Below, piece by piece: positions 24,801-36,195 of a DNA stretch of 64,000 nucleotides. The notes below the pieces were generated by a model, which worked only from the letters and a program-made list of their open reading frames with translations, did not search any database and was not told the DNA's origin. The DNA is from Artemisia argyi (taxonomy: Eukaryota > Streptophyta > Magnoliopsida > Asterales > Asteraceae). Every line of letters begins with the position of its first letter. Position 1 is the stretch's first letter. The DNA is taken from contig CM060681.1 of the NCBI GenBank assembly GCA_030686995.1, positions 164,236,333 to 164,300,332 on the forward strand. The letters run 5' to 3'. Made by a program: the position numbers and the translations under genes.

Positions 24801-25789
24801 ACCAATTTTAAAAATAGTGATAGCTTCTATTTAATAGGATTTATCAATTTAATTTTCTTTTTAATTAATCTCTAAGTAATATATCACTTTTATATTTTTA
24901 GAAATTATGTTTTAGGTTAAAATAATTTTACAAATTTTTCCAGATTTTTATTTTGTCATTTAGTGGTATTTCTAATTAATTTTAGTTTAATTTAGTTTTA
25001 ATTAATATTAATCAATTAAATAGCATAATTAGATTTTATATAGTATAACCTAGTTTTTATATTTTTTCTAGCTTTTATTTTAGTTAAAACATTTTTATAA
25101 ATTTTTCTAGAATTTTTACTGTTCATTTAATAGTTTTCATAATTTAAATAGTTTAATTAGATATTAATTAATAAATAGAATAATAATTAGTTAACTAGTT
25201 TAAAAATTCATAAAATTAACTTTTTATAATTTTTTAGGATTCCTGTAATGGTTAATTAAGTTTATAAAAATTTTCTTAATTTTTTAAGTCTTTTTAGTAT
25301 TTTTAATTAGTTTAATTAGTATTAAATAGATAATTAGTAATTAATTAATAATAAATAATTAAATAGTGTAAAAATAATTTTTATTTTTCTTAAAATTTTC
25401 TTAAATCATTAGGATTGTAAAAATATAAATTTTACACTTTTAAACCCTTCCCGTCCTTCAGTTGTACTTTTTGTTTTGTGCGTCTGTGTACGTTTTTAAT
25501 TAAAACGTACGTTTTCAGTTTTTAGCTCAAATCTCCGTAATCTAAATTCCCGTAATCAATCACGTAGCTTTCCTAAGCTATATTTGTCTATAATTTCCAA
25601 ATAATTCTGATCATGAACCCTTTCTGTGAATAAACACCCGATCACAAAGCACGCTAAAGTTACATTTCACACCTCAACGGGATTTAACGACCCGGTGATA
25701 CATTATATTACCCGGAGCATTGATCTAGGCTATTTGACTTAGTTGACCATTCTTTGGTTAATTTAAGTTAGGTGGTTCGGGACCAATCA
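21826..25789 (+). repeat. Athila-B 3' LTR
   Basis: 3964 bp, matching 10814-14779 at an offset of 11012, then 11011, then 11010. This shows only two net one-base indels, both in A runs. It ends GGGACCAATCA followed by the duplication GCTTC. Confidence 0.96.
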
Positions 25790-25794
25790 GCTTC

Positions 25795-26552
25795 CACGGA
25801 AGGAATCTCAACTGCTGGGATATCAACTGATGAACTTGATGAGGTTTTATAAAATTCAAGGATATCAAGTGTATCCTCATCATCACTGTCATCAGGAATA
25901 AAACAGAACTGAGAGCTAGCTTTGGCTGCTTTTTCTTTTGCAATGGATTCCCTCACAGATTTTTCATATGCATCTTGGAAATTTATTCTAGCAGCCTGCT
26001 CTTCAGCAAGCAATTCTTCCATTGATTTTTGATGAGTATGTCGTTAACTAAACCCTTAAGCTCATCAACGATTTTCATCAAATTTTGCATTTCTGGAAGA
26101 AGTGCTTGATTCATATCGTACTGTGGAGGTTGGTCGTAATAAGGTGTGTCAAAATTGTCACAAGGAGATGGATTCCCCGTTTGACAATCTGAACTGAAGT
26201 GTGGACCTCCACAGAAATCACAACAGTAAAACTGTTGATTCTGGACTGGTGAATCATATGGGTATTGGTCATAACCAAAGTTCTGAGCATCACCGGAAAA
26301 CCGTTCATAGACAAACGTGTTTCCGGCTTGACACTCAAATCCTTGGTGAGGACCACCACAAAACTCACACAGATATGTCAGTATCTCATGATATGGTGGC
26401 TGGTAGGATGACTCAAATGTATCATGGTAAGGATAAGGAGCTTGGTTATAGACAGACCCATCTCCTGACTCTACCATGCTACAGCCGGGACAATTCCCAC
26501 CATTATGAGAACTACCACACCATTGGCAACCGCAATGGTGTGGATACGACAT
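25795..26552 (-). pseudogene. NA single ORF, N-terminal part with three Athila-type zinc knuckles
   Basis: ATG at 26552-26550 (MSYPHHCG). Three knuckles with the Athila spacing CX2CX3HX4C: CQWCGSSHNGGNC (residues 9-21), CEFCGGPHQGFEC (62-74) and CDFCGGPHFSSDC (111-123), separated by Tyr/Pro/Gln-rich linkers. A short helical, charged stretch follows. The frame shifts by one base near 26020-26040, after which the reading resumes (MEELLAEEQAARINFQ) up to the Athila-B junction. The knuckles point to nucleic-acid binding, as in gag nucleocapsid. No capsid region like that at the Athila-B N-terminus is visible. The rest of the gene is at 9704-10813. Confidence 0.82.
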
Positions 26553-26845
26553 GTGAAAGAATCAAAGGTTTACAGAGGGTAAGGAATGAAGAATCAAAGA
26601 TGTGAGAGGGTAAAGGAGAATGTTTTTGGATTTTTGGATAAACATTTTGTACAAATAGGAAGAAAAATGTTTTTGTGTTTTTTTTTCTTTTTTTTTTTTT
26701 TTTTGTTCGTTGAAAACTGAGTTTAAAAAGTTTTCGTGAACGGTTTTGTTTTGATAATATGAACAAAGGAAGGATAAATGTACAATGGAACGAATTCCAA
26801 AGACACTAATCAGAAAAACCGTTTAGATACGCACACGCCATAAAT
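26553..26845 (-). other. NA leader with a truncated primer binding site
   Basis: 293 bases between the NA 5' LTR and its ORF. Next to the LTR the minus strand reads ATTTATGGCGTGTGCG, where Athila-B has TTTGGCG, then 15 more bases including most of the tRNA-Asp site, then TGTGCG. Only the first few bases of the primer site remain. A T-rich run lies at about 26673-26704 on the plus strand. Confidence 0.7.
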
Positions 26846-29800
26846 TGATTGATGCTAAACCACCAACTTAAATTAACCAAAGAATGGTCAACTCAAGTCA
26901 AACAGCCTAGAGTCAATGCTCCGCGGAATATAGTGTTTCCCCGGGTCGTTATGTCCCGACGAGGTGTGGATTGTATTCAAACGGCTTGTGTGATCGGGTG
27001 AATTTGGATGAGAAAGGGGTTTGTGTGTGATTAAGCTAATGAATCTACAAGGAAATAGCTTGAACAACCCTATATGAATAAGACTTTAAGCTAAGAAAAA
27101 CCAAAAACGATTTAAACCTAAAAACGAGTACGTTACGTTTAAATAAAACGTAGACGTACAAAATAAAAAGTGAAAACGGAAATATGAAAACACCCAGGGG
27201 GTGAAAATGACTTTTTTACAAACTTAAAAGTAAAAGAAAATTTTAGAAAATTAAAATTAATTTTTACACTATTTAATTATTTATTATTAATTAAATACTA
27301 ATTATTACTAATTATTAATATTTAAAATACTTAAATATAATACAATATTAATTAAATACTAAAAAGGGTGAAAATAAAATTTCTAAAACTATAAAATAAC
27401 TAAAAATAATTTTTAAAAATAAAAATATGTATTTTTGTCTTTTTGTGGTTTTTGTATTAATTAATTACTAATTAATTACTAATTAACTAATTAAACTATT
27501 TTAAATTAAAAAAAATACTAAATGAAAAGTAAAAATTCTAATAAAATTTCTAAAATTATTTTATAACATATAAAAGATATAAAAAATATAAAAACTAGGT
27601 TTTACTTAATAAAAACTAATTATGCTATTTTAAACTTAATATTAATTAATAATAAATAAAACTAAGATTAATTCTAATAAATACTTAATGATTAAATAAA
27701 AAACTGAGAAAATTATTAAAAATACTTTAATATAAGATGAATTTAATAAAAGTATAAAATAGCTAAGTACTTAATTAAAATTTAAAAATGAAAATTAAAA
27801 TCAAATTACATTAAATAGAAACTATCACTTAATAATTAAATTGGATTTTTTTTGGAATTTTTCTTTTGGAAACTTATTACACTACTGAAAATAAGAAACT
27901 TTTACAAAAACAACTTCCATGGAGCTTAAAAATAAGCAAAGCAAGTGCTTATTTGGTTGACAGTTGACTTTGGTCAACTGTCAAGGGAAAATGGTAATGT
28001 GCACTACTAGAGGGGCCGACAAAGGATAAGTCTAATACAAATAAGCTATGAGAACTAAAATAAGGTGGAAAAAGCAACTTGGGACCACAGAATAAGCAGA
28101 TGGGTCAAAATAAGCAATTCCAACAACTATTTGACACTCAGAATTGGGACAGAAAAGATGGGTTGATTCAGGTGGGTCCTAGTGGGTTCAAGGTCAAACT
28201 AGTGGTCAATACCACTTCCCTGGTAGGAGGAGGGTGTAAAGGAACCAAATTGGTGGCATGGGGCCCACTGAGGTAGCCAGAACACCACCACAAAGTGGGT
28301 GGTGTGGGCTGATGTGCAGCTGCACAGGGCAGACCTTGCCCTGCAAGTCACTTTGGGGCTTTGTGGGGCCTAGGGAAAAAATTGAAAAAATAAAAGGGAC
28401 ATGGGGACTTGTAACTGAGATGGTAGGCAACAATTAGAAACAATTTTCAAGCAATGAAAGCAAACATAAAATTCAAGACAATTCTTTGAAGTTTTGTAAA
28501 AAACTGAAAGAGTGCAATGTTGACTTTTGATAAAACTTGGAAAGTTGACTTTTTTTGAGTTTTAATCTAATCTAACAAGCTTGTAAACATGTAATAAACC
28601 AAAATAAAGTTAGACTCACCTAAAGCTACAAGATAGAAGCTAGTTTAAAGGTTTATGGGGCTTAATGACCAAACAGTGAACAGATAGGCAACCTTTGTGA
28701 TGATTTTGACTTTAGCTTACAAAGGGACTAAGTTTTAAAGCTTAAATATCCTCACTAAACCTAACCAAACATGTTCAAGCATCAAACACCCACTGAGACT
28801 CACTGTGTCTCAGTGGAACCTACTAATCCAAACACTCCTATGTAACTGAAAATGGTGATTAAGAGGAGCAGACAATCAATCTAAACCATGAAATTGTGTA
28901 ATTAAATCAAACTAACAGTAATCAAACCTAGATGAACTAGATTGAGCAACTAATGAAGTACATAAATATTGAATGCAAGAAAAAATTGAAAGATGCTTAC
29001 TATGGAAGCCAACTGAGAAATGGAACCAGGGAAACCAAACCACAACCTACACCCCCCTTGGGGTTCTAATACCCCTGAAATCCAAATACAACCAAGTCTC
29101 TTGCCTTCTTCTTTCTTGAAGACTGATTTTTATTTTTTATTTTTTATTTTTCTTTGATTTTTCTTGGATTTAAGTAAAACTGAATTAGAAGTCTTCTAGG
29201 TGGAATCTAAGCTTCAACAAGCTTATAAATGACTGATTTGGACTTAAAGGAACATGAATGAACAACAATTAACAAGATTCAAGCAAAGTGGCAAATTTAC
29301 TTGAGAATGTTAAAAAAATTGAATTTGAAATTAGAAACTGAAACTGAGATACTTGAACATTAAACTTTCATTAATATTAAAAACAAGATACAAAGTGAAA
29401 TTAAACTGGAATTAAAGGTTTCAAGACATAAAATTAAAGTTACACTACGAATTGGTCTAAAAACATGTGACCACCATAAACTTCTCTTTTCTTTCATCTT
29501 TATAGTCCCTTGAGTGATACTTTCTCTTTCCCACATGCAATCTGAGCCGTTGGATGCCTTGATTCAATCTCAGCCATTTAAAACTATTTTGGCGGGAAAT
29601 TGGGAAATGGGCAGCTGTGGTGTTGGTGAGGTAATTAATGAGGGTAGGAGGGGGAAGGTGAGGTTGGTGAGAGTATTAATTGGAGGTGAGACTTTGGTGA
29701 TAGGGGGGGAACACAGTTGCAGAAATCATGGAAGGTGGGGGATGATGAACAGTAGGTCGGGGTTGTGGTGTTGACTGGGGTCAAACGGGGTATTATTTAA

Positions 29801-30423
29801 AACGGTTGGGAGATTTGGGCTTGATCATGGTGGGCTTGGGATTTGGTTCTTTGGGCTGTGGATCAGTTTTGGTTTGGATTGGTTAAATAACAAAAAGGGT
29901 CCTTTTGGTTTGTTTATTACAAGTTTCAAAATAACAAGGACCATTCATGTAATTAACTGAAATTCAAGGGGCTGAAAATGTAAATGTTCTAAAGTTATCA
30001 CAAGGGTGAAAATTGACAACTTTAATAACCCAGGGATCCAAAATGTATTTTTTTTCAATATTAAATTTCCCGGGGACCATTTTTGTAAAATTTCCAAACT
30101 TCGGGGACCAAAAGTGTAAATTCTCAAAACTTTTTACCCAAGTGTTATTTTTGATAAATTTTTATTTTAAAAGGACTTGGGTTGACTTTTCTTGCAAAAT
30201 AATTGCACAGGGACCAGTTTTGTTAATTTTTGAAAGTCGGGGGACTGAAACTGCCAATTTTGCAAACTTTGTACGTTTTTCATTTGTTTTTACTCGTTTT
30301 GCATCTAAAACATATAAAACACAATTTTGAAATATTTTCAGTATTTTGATGCATTACTGAGTGTTTTTGTATGTTTTGCAGTTCAGATTTGACCACAAAT
30401 GATGAGTGTTTGAGCACTCATCA
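26846..30423 (-). repeat. NA 5' LTR
   Basis: 3578 bp, the longer copy. It keeps the U3 repeat array (about 29890-30260) that the other LTR has lost. Minus-strand TATA box (TATAAAG) at 29498-29504. The outer tip has arms TGATGAGTG and CACTCATCA around six bases. Small ORFs inside are not supported as genes. Confidence 0.92.
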
Positions 30424-32617
30424 AATATCTCACAATTTCTCCGCTTCTCGTACTCCTCAATCAAATGGCGTAGTAGAAAGAAAAAATAGGTCATTACAAG
30501 AAGTGAGTAGAACTTTGTTAAATGAACAATCTATCCCACAAAAATTTTGGTGTCACGCCGTAGATACATCAACTTATATTTTAAATAGGGTATCAATTAG
30601 AAGAATTATAGGAAAAACTCCTTATGAGTTATTAAGAGGTAGGAAACCAAACTTAAGCTACTTTAATGTATTTGGAAGTAAATGCTATATTTTAAACACT
30701 AAGGACTATCTCACTAAGTTTGATCCAAAATCATATGAAGAAATATTTTTAGGATACTCACAAAATAGCAAAGCATATATAATACTTAACAAACACTCCA
30801 TGAAAGTAGAGGAATCACTAAATGTAACATTTGATGAAACACCACCACCTCCTAAAACATTACCTTTAGAAGATGATGATTTAGTCGAAGATGAAGCTAT
30901 TGAGGTTAGTAAAACAAAACCCATAGGAAATGATAATGAAGACATTCATTTAGACAATAACGAAACTGTTAATATTAAAGAATCTAGATCACATCCATTA
31001 GATAATATAATAGGACATCTTAACCAAAGAACCCTTAGGTCACAAGCCCAAGATAAAAACAATTTATTTTGTTTCCTCTCAGCAATAGAACCTAAGAATA
31101 TTAGCGAGGCTTTAAAGGATGAAAGTTGGGTTATAGCTATGCAAGAAGAATTAAATCAATTTAAGACGAATGATGTTTGGGAATTAGTCCCAAATCCAAA
31201 GGATATGACCATCATAGGAACCAAATGGGTATATAGGAATAAGTTAGACGAGAATGGAATAGTTACTAGGAATAAAGCTAGGTTAGTTGCCCAAGGTTAT
31301 AATCAACAAGAAGGAATTGATTATGACGAAACTTATGCCCCCGTAGCTAGACTAGAATCGATTAGGATATTACTTGCCTATGCTTGCGCCCTAGATTTTA
31401 AGTTATTCAAAATGGATGTGAAAAGTGCATTCCTTAACGGTTTTATCAATGAGGAGGTATATGTGGCACAACCTCCAGGATTCATTGACTTCGCAAAACC
31501 TGATTATGTTTATAAGTTTAAGATAGCTTTGTATGGACTCAAACAAGCTCCCAAAGCTTGGTATGATCGATTAAAAGCTTTTCTTATTAAACATGATTAT
31601 TCCATGGGAATGGTAGATAACACTCTTTTCACTAAAAGGAAAGACCCAAATCTCATCATTGTCCAAATATATGTTGACGACATTATATTTTGATCGACTT
31701 GTCAAGACATGTGTGATGAATTTGCCAAAATCATGCATGATGAGTTTGAGATGAGTATGATGGGTGAACTTAACTTCTTCCTAGGATTACAAATAGAACA
31801 ATTAGAAGATGGAATATTCTTTAACCAATCTAAGTACATTAAGGAAATGCTTAAGAAATTTGGCCTAGAAGACTCAAAACCCATGAAAACTCCCATGTCT
31901 ACGGAGGTAAAGCTCACAAAGGACGATGAAGGTGAGTCCGTAGATAACACCAAGTATAGAGGAATGATAGGTAGTTTACTATACTTGACGGCAAGTAGAC
32001 CCGATATCATGTTTAGTGTCTGCCTTTGTGCCCGTTTTCAAGAGGATCCCAAAACCTCTCACCTAAAAGCGGTTAAGCATATCTTCCGATACGTTAAAGG
32101 CACTATACACTTAGGATTATGGTATCCTAAGGAATCCGGCATAGAAACCATTGTCTATGCGGATTTGGATCATGCGGGAGACTACGTAGATAGAAAGAGT
32201 ACTAGCGGTATTTGCACGTTTATGGGATGTTGTCTAACGTCTTGGTTTTCGAAGAAGCAAACCGCTCTTGCTATTTCTGCCACCGAAGCCGAATATGTAA
32301 GCGCCGGAAAGGCATGTCAACAAGCACTATGGATGAAACAAGCTCTCGTAGACTATGGCATTAGGTTAGAAAATGTCCCCATTATGTGCGATAACAAAGG
32401 TGCGATAGATTTAAGTAAAAATCCGGTGCAACACTCTAGGACTAAACACATAGAAATACGTCACCATTTTCTTAGGGATAATGTACAAAAAGGAAATATA
32501 TCTATAGAAAAGGTTGCATCGGAAGACAACATTGCGGATATATTCACAAAACCCCTTAAGCGTGAATTATTCAACCACTTGCGTTTAGGATTAGGAATGA
32601 TGGAACAAGTTGACTAA
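30424..32617 (+). pseudogene. Sire-1 pol, 3' part: integrase C-terminal half, RT, RNase H
   Basis: Resumes the integrase after the NA insertion. It contains the integrase Glu (GVVERKNRS), copia RT starting near 31110 ([64 protein letters not shown]) and the catalytic YVDD near 31672. A TGA stop at 31691-31693 falls a few residues after YVDD, and the same frame continues to 32617. RNase H motifs follow (DRKSTSGICTFMG, ALAISATEAEYVS, HSRTKHIEIRHHFLRD, ADIFTKPL). With the lesions at 4309 and 5332 and the Asp to Asn change in integrase, this copy cannot act alone. Confidence 0.92.
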
Positions 32618-33621
32618 ATTACATTGAATTAATTCAAATTTATACTTGCATGAAAATTTATTTTTCTTCCATTCCACCTTTTCTGAGTCTAGGAATCTAT
32701 TTCGCACAAAACTAAAGATTGAGAAGATTTATTTTCTTTGCATAATTTTTTTTTTTTTTTTTGTAAAACTCAATCAATTTTCTCTAAAAGTTATTCTCAC
32801 AATCTAGGAATCACATGAAGATCATTTTCCTTGCATTGTTGACTAATTCTAAAAACATTGTATTTCAAAATCATGCATAAACTCTCACATTAATTGTCAA
32901 GGTATATAATCTAATATATGTCTTTGACATTCATGATCGAGCAAAAATTGAATCAAGGAGATCATTTGGATTGTTTCTTAGGATCGTTATTTCTTTTTGC
33001 TTCTAGGAGTCGAAACAATCACAACTCCACATTTGTTGCATATAGACACTCACTAGGACAAATTCACGAGTAATGGTGTCATCTTGATCCATCATTAGTT
33101 TTTCACTCACTAATTGCCTTTGCCTTTAATCTAAGATAGGTGCCTTAGGAAGCTTAAGTGTGCTTGCCTTTACTTACTTCCTATTGCTTATTATGTGTTG
33201 ATTATTTGATCTTGTGCCTATGTGTTTTTGCATGCATAATATTTAATGATTAGATTAGATGCTATATTGCCTAAAGGAATTGAACTTGCTTGAATCCAAG
33301 TCCAAAAACACAACCTTTCTGCAAATTTTCTGCCAAAAACCCAATTCTGGCAATCTGAAAATCACCAGATGGGCGGCCCCCTTAATTATGTAAGGCGACC
33401 CCCTTAATTTTAAGGGGACCGCCCCCTAATTAAGGGGACCGGCCATCTGATGGACGGGTTTACAGAATCTTTTATGCTTTTTAGCCCATTTCAACCTACA
33501 TTTCCCATTTTTCACCAACACATTTTGTCCTAATCTCCCAAACAAACCTTATCCATCCTTAAACACACAAATCTTACACTAAAAATATCCCCAATCCTCA
33601 AAACTCTCCATTCATCCCATC
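32618..33621 (+). other. Sire-1 spacer between pol and ORF3, with a second GC-rich palindrome cluster
   Basis: About 1 kb with no gene. A T-run lies at about 32748-32762. At 33371-33444 there is a cluster of GGGCGGCCCCCTTAATTA, AAGGGGACC and GGGGACCGGCC blocks that closely resembles 2875-2949 of the LTR. It is followed, like the LTR, by ACAGAATCTTTT, but with no TATAAATA. This looks like an LTR promoter module carried upstream of ORF3. Confidence 0.7.
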
Positions 33622-34326
33622 ATGAACTCTCCAAACAAACCAAAATCAAAAGCCTCAAGGTTAGCAAGGATGACGAAAAAACCCGTTTGGCGAAGAAAAA
33701 GCCCTCGAAACAAATCCATCATCATAAATGAAGTTGGAAGTCATTCCACACCCCCAACTTCTTACTTCCCAAACTTTGCATCAAACCAACAAGGTCATTC
33801 ATTTGATCCTCTTTATAAACCATACAACATTGGCCAAACATCTTCCTTCAAGCCAAACTACACATCTCAACCTCCAACCACTTATAATGATCCATACAAG
33901 TTTGATCAACCATCAAACTACAATTCCAACTACACAAACCCAACTCATCCATACCAAACCTATGATCCCCTCCACATTGCCACGGAAAAACAAAAGTTCC
34001 GTGATGAAATAAACCAAATCCATTATCTTAGTGATCTCCTTGCTATGCATCTTGCACAACGCAACAAAGGGCAACCTCCATCATCACCCTATGCAAATTG
34101 CCTTCCCCACTCTCTCAACTTGGATCAAGTTACAAACCACACTCACTTTTGCCCTTGTTGCATATTCCTTCAAAAACAAATCCTCTACTTGAGTGAAGAT
34201 ATTTCTTGGATTGAATATCTTCTCACTCGTAATCATCCAATACCACCCTTAACACGATACAACATCGTGAAATCCACTTCTTCCGCTCCATACTCCACTC
34301 CATATCCCTCTCAATCAAACATCTAA
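33622..34326 (+). CDS. Sire-1 ORF3, 234 residues, function unknown
   Basis: Intact ORF downstream of pol, where Sireviruses often carry an extra (sometimes called env-like) gene. It starts MNSPNKPKSKASRLARM, with a Lys/Arg-rich first 35 residues. A long Tyr/Pro/Asn/Thr-rich middle follows (SYFPNFASNQQ, NYTSQPPTTYNDPY). Then comes a more ordered region, about 120-210, with a His/Cys motif (HFCPCCIFLQKQ). No signal peptide or membrane segment is evident, which argues against an envelope protein. The basic N-terminus could bind nucleic acid or act as a nuclear signal. It is the only part of Sire-1 coding without a lesion. Confidence 0.7.
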   Translation: MNSPNKPKSKASRLARMTKKPVWRRKSPRNKSIIINEVGSHSTPPTSYFPNFASNQQGHSFDPLYKPYNIGQTSSFKPNYTSQPPTTYNDPYKFDQPSNYNSNYTNPTHPYQTYDPLHIATEKQKFRDEINQIHYLSDLLAMHLAQRNKGQPPSSPYANCLPHSLNLDQVTNHTHFCPCCIFLQKQILYLSEDISWIEYLLTRNHPIPPLTRYNIVKSTSSAPYSTPYPSQSNI

Positions 34327-34800
34327 GCTTTATGCTTATGTTTCCCTTCAAGCAAATAAAACAATCAACCATGGGTTGCAAGCAAGTCCAAGTGCTCTAT
34401 TAGGCAATATAGGACTATGTCTTTTCTTTTGTGTTATTTTTATCAATATGCTTCAAGCATATTGAATGTTGTAATGCTTATCATTTCTATAATGCTTGAA
34501 TGAATCTATGTTTAGTTGCATAATTGTTGCCTTACATATATGTGTATCTTGCTCTCTTCAAATATTTTTGTAGCAAAGATCTCCATAGCTCGTTCCCTTG
34601 GTGCTCTCAAATGAGGGGGAGCATACATCAAGGGGAAGCATTCTACCCGTTTAAACTTCCCTCGCGAATCTTACTCGGCTTAACCTTTTTAATTTTACAA
34701 AAAGGGGGAGAAGAGAAATGTAAACTCTATAATACTTGTCTAAAAACAAGTTTTAGATATATTGAGTTTAAGGTTTTGTAATAATCAAAAAGGGGGAGAT
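34327..34800 (+). other. Sire-1 3' untranslated region and polypurine tract
   Basis: No convincing gene. It ends in AAAAAGGGGGAGAT (34787-34800), directly next to the LTR. A similar AAAAAGGGGGAGA occurs about 90 bases upstream (near 34698-34711), and GAGGGGGAGC near 34613, so there are extra polypurine-like tracts. Confidence 0.8.
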
Positions 34801-36190
34801 TGTTGACATAAATAATGCCTAAAAACATTATTAACAAGTTATCAATATCTCTATGTTTTAATTATCACAAAATATAAACTCATAGAACTAAAACTTGTGA
34901 CATAAGCAAGTATTTAGTGATTAATATTTCTCTTTACATCCAAATCACTTAAGGTATGAATAAACAAAGTGTTTAGTGCAATTTATGATCAAAGGGGTAT
35001 TTAATTAACTAATGCAAAGTTTATTTAATCATATAAACATATTATATATTTTTGAAAAACACTTTTGGTAATAAAGAAAAATGTTTTATTCATACTAAAT
35101 ATATGAATTCAAATTTTTAACCAAAATCAGTTAGTTTTTCACCAAATAAACTTTCCCCACTAAAAGACAAAGATTCTGGCCGTTTCAGCTGGGCGGCCCC
35201 CTTAATTATAAGGGGCGGTCCCCTTAAAATTAAGGGGACAGGCCTTGATTTAAGGGGACCGGCCACGCTCCTCTGTCAGAATCTTTTGCCTATAAATACC
35301 ACCTTAAACCTGGATTTTTTCCTCACCTTTTGCACTACAGAACTTTCTGTTCTAGATCTCCATTTCCAATCTATAAATCCTTTGATCATACATTCTTAAA
35401 TCTTTGTTTCAAAGTGATCCAAACACCATCCCATCAAGTGCAAGAGAAGAATACTTCTATCCCTCAAGACAAGAAGTATTACAACTTGTTGTGATCTCCA
35501 CATCTAAGTTGTTAGTGAATCATCATTGTTATTATTTCATTGTGTGATTAGTTGTGAATATTTGTTTGAAGATAGTGTAGTTTGATATATAGAGTGATTG
35601 GTTAGAAGAATAGTTGTGAAGAATATAAGTTAGGAAGAAGATTGGTGTGTAGAAGAATAAGTTAGGAAGAAGATTGGTGTGTAGAAGAATAGGTGTGAAG
35701 AAGATTTGTGTGTAAAAGAATAGGTGTGAAGAAGATTGGTGTGTAGAAGATTGGTGTGAAGAAGTGGTGTGATTAAGTAGTTAATAGGTGTGAACTAGTT
35801 GTGTAGAAGTTGTGATTAAGTTGTGAAGTTATTGTGGTGTGTAAATTGGTGTGTAAGGTTTTCTCCGCCATAAGGGAGCTTGTTGATATAGTGAAGAAAA
35901 CTCTCGAGTTAGGTGCTCGGGGAGTGGAGTAGGGCAAGGAAGGTGACCTTGTAGCCGAACCACTATAAATCTCTTGTCTCTCGGTTCGATCTTTCCAACC
36001 CTTATCTATTTCTTTACTTACGTTATTATTGCTTTATCGTACATACTTAGTGTTGTTCATATTGTGCATGACTTGATTTCATATAACATCGAATCTATAT
36101 TTTATAAAACAAAGAAAACTTTTAAACAAATTTTTATAACAATTTAAAAACGATGTAAAACTATTCAACCCCCCCTTCTAGTTTTCCACA
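34801..36190 (+). repeat. Sire-1 3' LTR
   Basis: 1390 bp, same ends and internal layout as 2485-3877: palindromes, TATAAATA at 35291-35298 and the GAAGAAGATTGGTGTG array. It is followed by the duplication CATAA at 36191-36195. Confidence 0.94.
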
Positions 36191-36195
36191 CATAA

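Larger units (their letters stand above)
10814..25789 (+). mobile_element. Athila-B: complete, very young Athila-type Ty3/gypsy retrotransposon
   Basis: LTRs at 10814-14779 (3966 bp) and 21826-25789 (3964 bp), flanked by GCTTC (10809-10813 and 25790-25794). The interior has a tRNA-Asp primer site, a leader, an uninterrupted 1941-residue gag-pol, a 910-bp 3' region and a polypurine tract. The LTRs align with constant offset except for two one-base homopolymer differences (near 12120 and 13790). Near-identity plus an intact ORF means a very recent insertion, possibly still mobile. It has no env-like ORF after pol, unlike some Athila members. Confidence 0.96.
5861..30423 (-). mobile_element. NA: pol-less Athila-type retrotransposon nested in Sire-1
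   Basis: Its 5' LTR is 26846-30423 and its 3' LTR is 5861-8909 (minus orientation), flanked by AATAT (5856-5860 and 30424-30428). The interior holds one gene, split between 25795-26552 and 9704-10813 by the Athila-B insertion at 10814-25789, and a 3' untranslated region with the same polypurine tracts and structured repeats as Athila-B. I find no protease, RT, RNase H or integrase sequence in it. The stretch right after its stop codon and the LTR tips resemble Athila-B and Athila-A, so it is an Athila relative that would need enzymes supplied in trans. Confidence 0.9.
2485..36190 (+). mobile_element. Sire-1: Ty1/copia Sirevirus-type retrotransposon interrupted by nested elements
   Basis: LTRs at 2485-3877 and 34801-36190 both start TGTTGACATAA and end TTTTCCACA. 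They are flanked by the direct repeat CATAA, which lies in the Athila-A RT. A primer site for initiator Met tRNA (3880-3892) and a polypurine tract AAAAAGGGGGAGAT (34787-34800) bracket the interior. Domain order is gag, protease, integrase, RT, RNase H, which is the copia order. The AGGGGGAGAT tract and an extra ORF downstream of pol are known Sirevirus traits. The interior is split at 5861-30423 by the NA element. Comparing the two LTRs by eye I find roughly 15 to 20 differences over 1.39 kb, so it is moderately young. Confidence 0.94.
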
